A stretch of 64,000 bases of DNA from Sphingomonas sp. PP-F2F-A104-K0414. GTDB taxonomy: Bacteria > Pseudomonadota > Alphaproteobacteria > Sphingomonadales > Sphingomonadaceae. The stretch covers positions 434,001 through 498,000 of the forward strand of contig NZ_SLYD01000005.1 of assembly GCF_004340945.1 (NCBI RefSeq), given 5' to 3'. The notes beneath the pieces are model-generated. The model was not told the origin of the DNA, did no database searches, and was given only the letters and a program-made list of their open reading frames with translations. A program made the position numbers and the translations under genes. Below are positions 54,056 to 62,030 of this stretch, piece by piece; the first letter of the stretch is position 1; the number at the start of each line of letters is the position of its first letter.

Positions 54056-54490
54056 TCAGTCGAACTCAAGGTCCTTGGTCCGAGCAGCGTAGGGCGGACA
54101 GTACAGCCCGTGCGCCTCGGTAGATTTTGCAACTACCGATCCTGCATTTATCACGCACCCCTCTCGTACAATGACGCCCGGATAAAGCGTGACGTTGGCG
54201 CCTATCCAGCAGCCACGTTCGATGAGAACGGGTCGGAGTCGATCTCCGTCGACGCCTCGCCGCCAGACTGAGCGCGTGATGTGGTGGGTCAGCGAGATGA
54301 TCGTGCACCGGTAGCTGATTCGCACCGCTTCGCCGATCTCGACGCCACCGCCGGCGTCGATCAGTCCTTCCGGGCCGACGAACACACCCTTGCGCAGCGT
54401 CAGACGATGCGGATCGATGACCGTACAGCTCGGATCGATAAACGCGCCTTCTTCCATCGTGATGAGGCGCAGCATGTCTTCGGTCAGCAC
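54056..54490 (-). CDS. Hexapeptide-repeat acyltransferase
   Basis: A 144-residue left-handed beta-helix protein with the hexapeptide pattern (FIDPSCTVIDPH, VFVGPEGLIDAGGGVEIGEA, CWIGANVTLYPGVIVREGCV, INAGSVVAKS). A probable catalytic His lies in TIISLTHHITR. It resembles the maltose/galactoside O-acetyltransferase group but is shorter, lacking the usual N-terminal helices. Target sugar unknown. It is the gene downstream of the TonB receptor on the same strand. Confidence 0.8.
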   Translation of the reverse strand: MLTEDMLRLITMEEGAFIDPSCTVIDPHRLTLRKGVFVGPEGLIDAGGGVEIGEAVRISYRCTIISLTHHITRSVWRRGVDGDRLRPVLIERGCWIGANVTLYPGVIVREGCVINAGSVVAKSTEAHGLYCPPYAARTKDLEFD

Positions 54491-54562
54491 GGGCGTCTTT
54501 TCTCAGTTCTGCAATCCGCCGTCCGTCGTCGAGACGTCCCCCGCGGTCAACTCCCAAGCGTC

Positions 54563-57469
54563 TCAGTACCGGACCTTCGCCCCCGCGTAGAAATACCGAC
54601 CGACCGGCGAGATCGGCACGTTGGTCTCGAAACCGATATCGGGCTTCTGGTCGGCGAGGTTGTTGACGCCGCCGTAGAACGAGAACCGCGCGTCGACCGC
54701 GACCTCGGCCTGCACGTCGTGCTGCCACAGCTCCTTGTACCGGAAATAGCGCGGATCGACGAGGCTGGGGTTCGCGTCGGTATCGGCCTTGGCGAAACGA
54801 CGGACGCCGTCCTGCCAGCGCAGATTGTAGCTCAGGGTCAGCGCCCCCGCGGTCCAGCTCGGCGAGAAGGTGAAGGTATATTTCGGGCGGAACGGCTGGT
54901 CGACATTGTCCTCGGTAGTGGCGCCGGGCGTGGCGACCTGTTCGAGCTTGTCGAGATAGCCGCCTATCAACCGGATATCGAACGCCCCCATTCGCGCCGT
55001 CCGGAAACGATAGGCGATGTTGAGTTCGGCGCCGGCGGTGCGGAACGCCGCGACGTTCTGCGGCTGGACGACATAGCCGTTGATGAACCCAGTGCCGCGC
55101 TCACGGCTGATCGCGTTGCAATAGGCGTTGTCGAGCGTCGGCTGGTCGACGCACAGCGACGCGATCGTGTTCGCATCGGGCGTGTTGATCGCGTCGCGCA
55201 ACCGGATATCGTACCAGTCGAGCCCGATCGACAGCCCCGAGATTGGCCGCACCACGACCCCCGCCGTCCAGGTGCGAGCGACTTCGGCGCGCAGGTCCGG
55301 ATTGCCCTGCTGCGTGCCGGGAATGAAGATCGTGGCGTTCGGGTTGTTCTGCGCGGTGAAGGTGGCGGGATTGCCCCCTGCCCCGGTGATCAGCGTCTGG
55401 CAGTTCGCGGTGCGGAACTGCGTGCCGAGCGTGCGGTTGCCGAGGTAGCAGGGATCGGAGAAGAAGTTGCTGCTGCCGGTCTGCGGGCGGAAGATCTCGC
55501 CGATGTTGGGCGCGCGGACCGAGCGGCCGTAGGAGCCGCGGAAGCTGATCTCGCGGATCGGCGCGTAGATGCCGTTGAACTGATAGGCTCGGGTCGAGCC
55601 GACCGTCGAATAGTCCGAATAGCGTCCGGCGGCACCGATCGAGAGCAGGCTGGCGAACGGCACGTCCTTCAGAAGCGGCGCGTTCAGCTCGCCGAATGCT
55701 TCCCAGACATCGAAATGGCCGCTCGACGGGGTCGGCAGGATGTATTCGTCAAACTGGTAGAAAAGATTGTCGGTGATCGCCTGCGCCGGACGGAAGCTGC
55801 TAGACTCGCGGCGATATTCGCCACCGACAGCAAATGCGACCGGGCCGCCGGGCAGTGTAAAAAACTGTCCGAAGTCGCCGTTCAGCGAGGCGTTAGCGAC
55901 GTGCTGAGTCAGTCGCGCATTGCTGGCCGGGTTGCTAAGGAAATAGCCGAACGAGGCCGGGTTCACGGTGTTGCCGCCGAACGTGTTGACCGGGACGCAG
56001 CCGGCCGCGCGGGCCTCGGCCGAACGGCAGACGATCGTTCCCCCCGGCGCGCGCACCGCATCGAGCGCGTTCAGGAAGCGATCGTTCAGGCGGTCGTTGA
56101 GCTTGGTCGCGCGGACGTCGGTCTGGCCATAGGTATAGGACACGTCGTAGCTGGCATGCTCCGAGATGCGGCCGGTGACGTCGATGACGCCGCGATATGT
56201 GCGTCGGCGGTCTTCCTCGCCACGCCGCGGGATGTCGAAATTGTTGCGGTTGACGTCGACCGAGCCAAGTCCGGCGGCGGTCGCCGCGGCGAGGATGCTG
56301 GTCGGGATGTAGGGGTTGTCGAGCGCGATGGTCGCCGGATAATTGCCGCCATAACCGCCGAAGCTTGTCACGGTCGACTGGACGAACTTGCCCTCCAGGC
56401 TGATCTTGAACGCGTCCGACGCGTCGTAGTGCGTCAGCGCGTTGACCGCATGGCGGCGGGTGCGCGGGAAGATATCGCCGATATAGCCCGCGACCGGCGT
56501 GTCGTCGCCGCCGACCGAGTAGCCGTCGTTCTGCAGGAATCGGCCGGGCGTGTAGAGCGCGCCGTCGCCGCGGAATGTCTGGTCGCCGATATACACGATG
56601 CCCTGGTTCGAGCTGTACGGATAGCGCAGGTCGCCGACCGGTCCGATCTTGTAGCTGCCGGCGCGCGTCGGGTCGTAATTGTCGAGGTTGACGAAATACT
56701 GGCGGTCGCCCTGGGCGAGATACCGGCGGTCGTCGTTCGCGAGCGGCTGGTCGGCATTATACTCATAGGCAAGCGTCAGGTTGCCGCGACCGTCGGCGAA
56801 GTTGCGGCCTGCGATCAGCGAGGCGAAGCGGTTGGCGGCGTCGCCGCGCTCGGAGATGCCGAACTGGCTGCGGGCGGCGACGCCGTCGAAATCGCGCTTC
56901 AGGACGAAATTGACGACGCCAGAGACGCCGTCCGCACCATACACCGCGGACGCCGCGCCGGTGAGCACGTCGACGCGCTCGATCAGGTCGGTCGGGATCG
57001 CGTTGATGTCCACGGCAGCGGTGTCGGGCTGGCCGGCGACATGGCGGCGGCCATTGACGAGCACCAGCGTCCGGTTGGGCCCCAGACCGCGCAGGTCGAG
57101 CAGGTTGAGCCCGACCTGCCCGAAGCTGCCGTCGGCCTGGGAATTGCCGGCTGTCCGCGTGCTGTCGCGCGAGTTGGTGAGCGCCGGCACGCGCTGGAGG
57201 AAGGTGGTGACGTTGGTGTTGCCCGACTTCTGGAGGTCGGCGGCGCTGAAGGAGACGATCGGGTTGGGCGCCTCGTAGTCCGGGCGCGCAATGCGTGACC
57301 CGGTGACGACGATCTCACTTGCCGGATCCGGGGCCGGATCGACGGCGGCGGGCGCGGGCGTATCGGAGGTCGGCGTACTGGTAGTCTGAGGGATGACCTG
57401 CGCTTGAGCAGAAGTCGCGACAAGCAGGGCGACGCCAGACAGCAGATGACGGCGGCGAAGGATACGCAT
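54563..57469 (-). CDS. TonB-dependent receptor, likely carbohydrate uptake
   Basis: A 968-residue outer-membrane receptor. The signal peptide (MRILRRRHLLSGVALLVATS, cleavage near AQA) is followed by a Pro/Thr-rich stretch, then the TonB box ASEIVVTGSRI and the plug (NVTTFLQRVPALTNSRDSTR, RTLVLVNGRRHVAGQPDT, GAASAVYGADGVSGVVNFVL). The beta barrel ends with YFYAGAKVRY, whose last aromatic residue is as expected. It is divergent from an ABC sugar importer with a LacI-type operator between, suggesting it brings an oligosaccharide across the outer membrane. Confidence 0.9.
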   Translation of the reverse strand: MRILRRRHLLSGVALLVATSAQAQVIPQTTSTPTSDTPAPAAVDPAPDPASEIVVTGSRIARPDYEAPNPIVSFSAADLQKSGNTNVTTFLQRVPALTNSRDSTRTAGNSQADGSFGQVGLNLLDLRGLGPNRTLVLVNGRRHVAGQPDTAAVDINAIPTDLIERVDVLTGAASAVYGADGVSGVVNFVLKRDFDGVAARSQFGISERGDAANRFASLIAGRNFADGRGNLTLAYEYNADQPLANDDRRYLAQGDRQYFVNLDNYDPTRAGSYKIGPVGDLRYPYSSNQGIVYIGDQTFRGDGALYTPGRFLQNDGYSVGGDDTPVAGYIGDIFPRTRRHAVNALTHYDASDAFKISLEGKFVQSTVTSFGGYGGNYPATIALDNPYIPTSILAAATAAGLGSVDVNRNNFDIPRRGEEDRRRTYRGVIDVTGRISEHASYDVSYTYGQTDVRATKLNDRLNDRFLNALDAVRAPGGTIVCRSAEARAAGCVPVNTFGGNTVNPASFGYFLSNPASNARLTQHVANASLNGDFGQFFTLPGGPVAFAVGGEYRRESSSFRPAQAITDNLFYQFDEYILPTPSSGHFDVWEAFGELNAPLLKDVPFASLLSIGAAGRYSDYSTVGSTRAYQFNGIYAPIREISFRGSYGRSVRAPNIGEIFRPQTGSSNFFSDPCYLGNRTLGTQFRTANCQTLITGAGGNPATFTAQNNPNATIFIPGTQQGNPDLRAEVARTWTAGVVVRPISGLSIGLDWYDIRLRDAINTPDANTIASLCVDQPTLDNAYCNAISRERGTGFINGYVVQPQNVAAFRTAGAELNIAYRFRTARMGAFDIRLIGGYLDKLEQVATPGATTEDNVDQPFRPKYTFTFSPSWTAGALTLSYNLRWQDGVRRFAKADTDANPSLVDPRYFRYKELWQHDVQAEVAVDARFSFYGGVNNLADQKPDIGFETNVPISPVGRYFYAGAKVRY

Positions 57470-57562
57470 GACTTCTCTCCCTGTTCGCCGGCGTTGGCCC
57501 CCGCCGGCGTTCGTTGCACTCGGCTTAGGCGCATCGTCGGCTGCGGAGCAAGGTCATCGACT

Positions 57563-57578
57563 TTGCAAACGCTGCCAA
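57563..57578. promoter_or_regulatory. LacI-family operator candidate
   Basis: Imperfect palindrome TTGCAAACGCTGCCAA with a central CG, the form typical of LacI/GalR-family sites. It lies midway in the 175-base region between the divergent TonB receptor and ABC importer genes, so one sugar-responsive repressor could control both. No LacI-type gene lies within the window. Confidence 0.6.
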
Positions 57579-57644
57579 GGCATTAACCTGGCGCAATATT
57601 TCGGCGGTTATCGCCTTATGCAGGGGGTGGCGCGGAACGCTGCG

Positions 57645-58922
57645 ATGCGCCACGATCCGACGATGGGGGAGCAGGCGCAGGACTGGACGCGGAGGGACGT
57701 ATTGGGACTCCTGCCGACGCTCGGCCTGGTGGCCTGTGCCGGCACGCGCGGCGCCGAACCGTTGAAGTTCTGGGCGATGAGCTACGAGGGCGACTATTCG
57801 CCGATGCTGATGCCCGCCTTCACCGCCGCGACGGGGATCGCGGTCGACGTTCAATCCTTGCCGGCGACCGCCAGCCACGAGAAGCTACTGACCGCGCAGG
57901 CCGGCGGCGCGATGCCCGACGTGCTGATGCTGTATAACGGCTGGGTGCAGGAGTTCGCGACGATCGGCGCGATCGCCCCAGTCCCGTCGCCCGCTCTGGT
58001 CGCCGACATGTTTCCCGGCGTGCTCGATGCAACGCATGTGCAGGGACGCGACTTCGCGGTGCCTTGGTCGGTCGCGCCTCAAGCGCAGTTCTACCGCCGG
58101 GATATTCTCACGAGGGCAGGCTATTCCGCGCCTGCTGAAGACTGGGACGGCTGGCTCCGCATGGGCCATGCAATCAAGCGACAGCGACCCGACGACTTCG
58201 TATTCATGCTCCTGCTCAACTGGCCAGACACGCTCATCACGATGCTTGGCCAGACCGGCGCGACGATGCTCCGCGACCACGATACGCGCGGCAATTTCCA
58301 GATCCCGGAAGCACGGGCCGCGTTCGCCTACTACGTGCGGCTCTTCGCCGAAGGGCTCGCGCCAAAAGCGCTCTCCACCGAGATTCAGGACCCGGTCGCG
58401 GCCTTTGCGCAAGGCTATTTCGCGATCTGGCCAACCGGGCCGACGACGTTGCTCGACCTCCATCGGCGTGCCGCGGAGATCCCCGCCGAGCGTTGGGGTA
58501 CGGCGCGGCTCGCCGGTCCGCATGGGCTCGGCGCGGTATCGGGACTGAGTACCAGCCTATGCGTTTCCGCCTCGACGCCGCGCCCGGCCGAGGCGTGGGC
58601 ACTGGTCCGCCATCTCAGTTCGCCGGCAAGCGAACTCCGCTACCAGCGCCTGATCGGCAATCTCCCGGCCCGCCTGAGCGCGTGGTCGTCGCCGCAGCTG
58701 CGCGCACCGATACTCGCGCCGTTCAAGGAGCAGATGCGCTTCCCCACCGCCGCGCCGAAGGTCATCGAGTGGGAACGGATCAAGCTCGAGATACAGTTCG
58801 CCGCCGAGCGCGTCGTGCGGGGCGTCCAGACGATCCCGCAGGCGCTGACCGGGCTCGACACGCGCGTCGACCAGTTGCTCGCCAAGCGCCGCGCGCTGGT
58901 AGAGGCGGGGACGCTCGCATGA
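57645..58922 (+). CDS. ABC sugar transporter substrate-binding lipoprotein
   Basis: About 425 residues, an extracellular solute-binding protein of family 1. It starts with a twin-arginine motif and lipobox (TRRDVLGLLPTLGLVACAGT), so it is probably a Tat-exported lipoprotein. The binding fold shows PDVLMLYNGWVQEFATIGAI, DFAVPWSVAPQAQFYRRDIL and GYFAIWPTGPTTLL. Start candidates are 57618, 57645 and 57663; 57645 is a best guess. Its stop overlaps the first permease gene as ATGA. Substrate unknown; the locus suggests an oligosaccharide. Confidence 0.87.
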   Translation: MRHDPTMGEQAQDWTRRDVLGLLPTLGLVACAGTRGAEPLKFWAMSYEGDYSPMLMPAFTAATGIAVDVQSLPATASHEKLLTAQAGGAMPDVLMLYNGWVQEFATIGAIAPVPSPALVADMFPGVLDATHVQGRDFAVPWSVAPQAQFYRRDILTRAGYSAPAEDWDGWLRMGHAIKRQRPDDFVFMLLLNWPDTLITMLGQTGATMLRDHDTRGNFQIPEARAAFAYYVRLFAEGLAPKALSTEIQDPVAAFAQGYFAIWPTGPTTLLDLHRRAAEIPAERWGTARLAGPHGLGAVSGLSTSLCVSASTPRPAEAWALVRHLSSPASELRYQRLIGNLPARLSAWSSPQLRAPILAPFKEQMRFPTAAPKVIEWERIKLEIQFAAERVVRGVQTIPQALTGLDTRVDQLLAKRRALVEAGTLA

Positions 58923-59800
58923 CCCGTCAGGAACGTGCCGCCTGGCTATTCTCCGCCCCCGTCCTCGCGATCATTGCGCTGGTGTTCGTCCTGCCGACCG
59001 CGCTGGCGATGGCGTTGTCGGTCACCGATTACTCGATCTACGCGCTCGCCGACTGGGCGAACCTGCGCTTCGTCGGGCTCGGCAATTTCGTCGACCTGTT
59101 CTCGACACCGCTGTTCTGGCGCACGATCGGCAATACTGCGCTGTTCGCGGTGCTCGGCGTACCGATGGCGATCGGTACATCGCTCGCCGTCGCGCTGCTG
59201 CTCAACGACGCGACGGTCCGATGGAAGCCGCTCTGGCGCGTGCTGTTGTTCGCGCCCTACGTCACCAGCATCGTCGCGACCGCGGTGGTGTGGAGGTTCC
59301 TGTTCAACGAACGCTCGGGGCTCATCAACCGCGCGCTGGCGACGATCGGGGCGGCGCCGGTCGACTGGCTGGGCAACCCGCACACCTCGATCCCGGCAAT
59401 CCTGATCTTCGTGACGTGGAAGATCTTCGGCTACAACATGATCGTCTTCACCGCCGCGCTGTCCGCGGTGCCGCAGGACCTGATGGAGGCCGCACGGCTC
59501 GACGGCGCCGGCCGCTGGGGCCGCTTCCGCCACGTCACCCTCCCCGCGATCGGCCCGACACTGTTGCTCGCCGCGGTGATGAGCGTCGCGGGCTTCCTCC
59601 AGATCTTCGCCGAACCCTATGTGATGACGCTTGGCGGGCCGGCGCAGAGCACCACAACGATCCTGTATTTCATGTTCGACGAAGGCTTCAAATGGTGGAA
59701 CCTGGGGCAGGCGAGCGCGGTCGCGTTCGTGCTGTTCCTGATGATCCTCGCGCTGACGATGGTCCAGACGCGGATCGGGAGGCGCTACGAATGGCTGTGA
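58919..59800 (+). CDS. ABC sugar transporter permease 1 (CUT1)
   Basis: A 293-residue inner-membrane permease with six helices, like MalF/UgpA. The EAA loop that contacts the ATPase is AARLDGAGRWGRFRHVTLPA. It begins MTRQERAAWLFSAPVLAIIA at the ATG overlapping the previous stop. The open frame continues upstream in another reading of the binding-protein gene, which is a shadow. It overlaps the next gene by ten bases. Confidence 0.92.
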   Translation: MTRQERAAWLFSAPVLAIIALVFVLPTALAMALSVTDYSIYALADWANLRFVGLGNFVDLFSTPLFWRTIGNTALFAVLGVPMAIGTSLAVALLLNDATVRWKPLWRVLLFAPYVTSIVATAVVWRFLFNERSGLINRALATIGAAPVDWLGNPHTSIPAILIFVTWKIFGYNMIVFTAALSAVPQDLMEAARLDGAGRWGRFRHVTLPAIGPTLLLAAVMSVAGFLQIFAEPYVMTLGGPAQSTTTILYFMFDEGFKWWNLGQASAVAFVLFLMILALTMVQTRIGRRYEWL

Positions 59801-60639
59801 AACCGCGCGCGGTCCTCGCCAATGTGGCGGTTGCGACCCTGACCGCGCTGACGATCGCCCCTCTGCTCTACATGGTGATCGTGTCGTTCATGCCGCGCGG
59901 CCAGTCAAGCAACCTGCCGACGCCGCTGTGGCCGTCGCACTGGTCGCTGGAGAATTACCACGAACTGCTCGTCCGGCGGCTGATCGACGGGGCGTGGTTC
60001 GATTACCGGATCGTCCCCGCATTGTTCAACAGCATCGCGGTCGCCGCGATCTCGACGCTGCTCGGGCTGCTGCTGACGGTGCCGGCGGGGTATGCGTTCG
60101 CCAAGCTGCGGTTCCGCGGGCGAGAGCGGCTGTTGAAGATCCTGATCGCGTCGCTGGTCGTGCCCGGTCAGGTCGCGATGCTGCCGCTGTTCCTGATCTT
60201 CAAGCAACTCGGGCTGGTAAACACCTATGCCGGCGTGATCCTGCCGAGCCTTGCGGGGATTTTCGCGATCCTGTTCGTGCGGCAGGCGACGCTGGCGATT
60301 CCGGACGAGATGATCGACGCGGCGCGGATCGACGGCGCGAGCGAGGCGCGGATCTTCGTGACCATCGTCCTCCCCCTCCTCACCCCGATCGTGGTCACGC
60401 TGGCGCTCTTCATGTTCCTCGGCTCGTGGAACGACTTCCTCTGGCCGCTGATCGTGCTGGCCGACCAGCATCTCTACACGCTGCCGGTCGCGGTCGCGGC
60501 GATCGCGCGCGAGCATTCGGCGGACGGCGAGCTGATGATGGCCGCGGCCGTGGTCACAACGATGCCGGTGCTGCTGCTCTTCCTCGCGATGCAGCGTTAC
60601 TATTTGACCGGACTGCTCGGCGGCAGCGTGAAGGGATAG
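59791..60639 (+). CDS. ABC sugar transporter permease 2 (CUT1)
   Basis: A 282-residue permease of the MalG/UgpE type with six helices. The EAA loop is AARIDGASEARIFVTIVLPL. The conserved WNDFLWPLIVL is present. It overlaps the previous gene by ten bases, so it is translationally coupled. Its last 40 bases overlap the 3' end of the convergent ATPase gene on the other strand. Confidence 0.92.
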   Translation: MAVKPRAVLANVAVATLTALTIAPLLYMVIVSFMPRGQSSNLPTPLWPSHWSLENYHELLVRRLIDGAWFDYRIVPALFNSIAVAAISTLLGLLLTVPAGYAFAKLRFRGRERLLKILIASLVVPGQVAMLPLFLIFKQLGLVNTYAGVILPSLAGIFAILFVRQATLAIPDEMIDAARIDGASEARIFVTIVLPLLTPIVVTLALFMFLGSWNDFLWPLIVLADQHLYTLPVAVAAIAREHSADGELMMAAAVVTTMPVLLLFLAMQRYYLTGLLGGSVKG

Positions 60640-61709
60640 GCGCGACCATCGGCGCCGAACACATGCGCGTTCTCGGGGGCAACGCCTACGCGGAGGACCT
60701 CCCCAAGCGTGACCGCCTGATCGCCCGGCAACTGCGCGACGATCGTATCCGCCGCGCCACGGGCGCCGAGATGCGCGAACGACAGCGGCCCGAGCCGCTC
60801 GAACAATTCGACCGCGCCAACGAACGGTCCTGCATCATCGACGTGCAGGTGTTCGGGCCGGACGCCGAGTGTAACCGCCGCGCCGACCGCACCCTTCGGG
60901 ACGATCGCGCCGGTCCTCACCGTCTCACCGCCTGCCAGTCTTACCGTGGCGCCGTCGGCGTCGACCGACGCGATCGTCGCCGCGAGCAGGTTCATCCCCG
61001 GCGAGCCGATCGCCGCCGCAACGGCAAGACTTGCCGGTCGCCGATACACCTCAATCGGCGGCCCGACCTGCTCGACACGCCCCTCGCTCATCACGACGAT
61101 GCGATTGGCGAGCGTCATCGCCTCCAGCTGATCGTGCGTGACATAGATCATCGTCGCGCCAAGCTGCTGATGCAGCCGCGCGAACTCGTGCCGCATCCGC
61201 GCGCGAAGATTGGCGTCGAGGTTTGACAACGGCTCGTCGAGCAGCAGCACCTTCGGCCGCCGCACCACCGCGCGAGCGATCGACACCCGCTGGCGCTGCC
61301 CACCCGACAACGCACGCGGCCGCCGGTCGAGCAGCTCCGAAAGATCGAGCATAGCCGCAACCTCCGCAACCCGCTCGGCAATCTCTCGCTTGGCGACCTT
61401 TGCGACCTTCAACGGAAACGCGATGTTCTCCGCGACCGTGAGATGCGGATAAAGCGCGTAGGACTGGAACACCATCGCCAGCCCGCGGTCCGATGGCGCC
61501 GCATCAGTCACGTCGCGCCCGCCGATCACCACCCGCCCCGCGCTCGGCACCTCGAGCCCGGCGATCATCCGCAGCAGCGTCGACTTGCCACACCCAGATG
61601 GCCCGACGAGCACGACGAACTCGCCCTCCTCGATCGCCAGGTCGGTCGACTGGAGCACGGTCGTGTCACCGAAACGCTTGGAAAGTCCCCAGATTTCAAC
61701 GCTCGCCAC
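60600..61709 (-). CDS. ABC sugar transporter ATP-binding protein (MalK/UgpC type)
   Basis: A 369-residue ATPase for the CUT1 importer. Walker A is GPSGCGKSTLLR, the signature LSGGQRQRVSIARA, Walker B VLLLDEPLSNLD and the switch His in YVTHDQLEAM. The C-terminal TOBE-type regulatory domain (about 240-369) includes GVRPEHLHVDD. Start at the GTG 61709 with AAGGGG six bases upstream; a longer open frame reaches 61799. Unusually it is encoded on the opposite strand to the permeases and converges on them with a 40-base overlap, so it needs its own promoter. Confidence 0.92.
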   Translation of the reverse strand: MASVEIWGLSKRFGDTTVLQSTDLAIEEGEFVVLVGPSGCGKSTLLRMIAGLEVPSAGRVVIGGRDVTDAAPSDRGLAMVFQSYALYPHLTVAENIAFPLKVAKVAKREIAERVAEVAAMLDLSELLDRRPRALSGGQRQRVSIARAVVRRPKVLLLDEPLSNLDANLRARMRHEFARLHQQLGATMIYVTHDQLEAMTLANRIVVMSEGRVEQVGPPIEVYRRPASLAVAAAIGSPGMNLLAATIASVDADGATVRLAGGETVRTGAIVPKGAVGAAVTLGVRPEHLHVDDAGPFVGAVELFERLGPLSFAHLGARGAADTIVAQLPGDQAVTLGEVLRVGVAPENAHVFGADGRAYPFTLPPSSPVK

Positions 61710-62030
61710 CGCATGCCCCTTTACCCATGCCGCCTTGGGTAGCGGCATGAACGGTAGCGTGCAAAGCAGCGACCGCGTGACGCAAACGACGAACGACACG
61801 ATTCACAACCGGTGTTTTGCCAGGAACGATCCGTTCTAGCGCTGCCCGGAGCGGATGCAGATGCTTCCTGAGTTTACAGATTGGCCTCGATGCGCCGGCG
61901 AGTGCGACCGATTCGACACACTTGCAACTTAATCTACCTCAAGTCTCACTTCGGTGATTGGCGCGAACCGGCGCGGGGATTACAGGGTATCCCACTGGCT
62001 TCATTAGAAAAGCTGGCCGTTGGGAGAGCT
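61710..62030. other. Intergenic, divergent promoter region
   Basis: About 320 bases between the ATPase gene (minus) and the last receptor (plus). No gene seen. Promoters for both should lie here; I found no clear palindrome resembling the LacI-type site upstream of the binding protein. Confidence 0.45.

Noticed and set aside
54281..57298. A 1005-codon plus-strand open frame opposite the TonB receptor
   Set aside because: It is the antisense shadow of a clear receptor gene; composition is Arg/Asp/Val-rich with no domain and no ribosome site.
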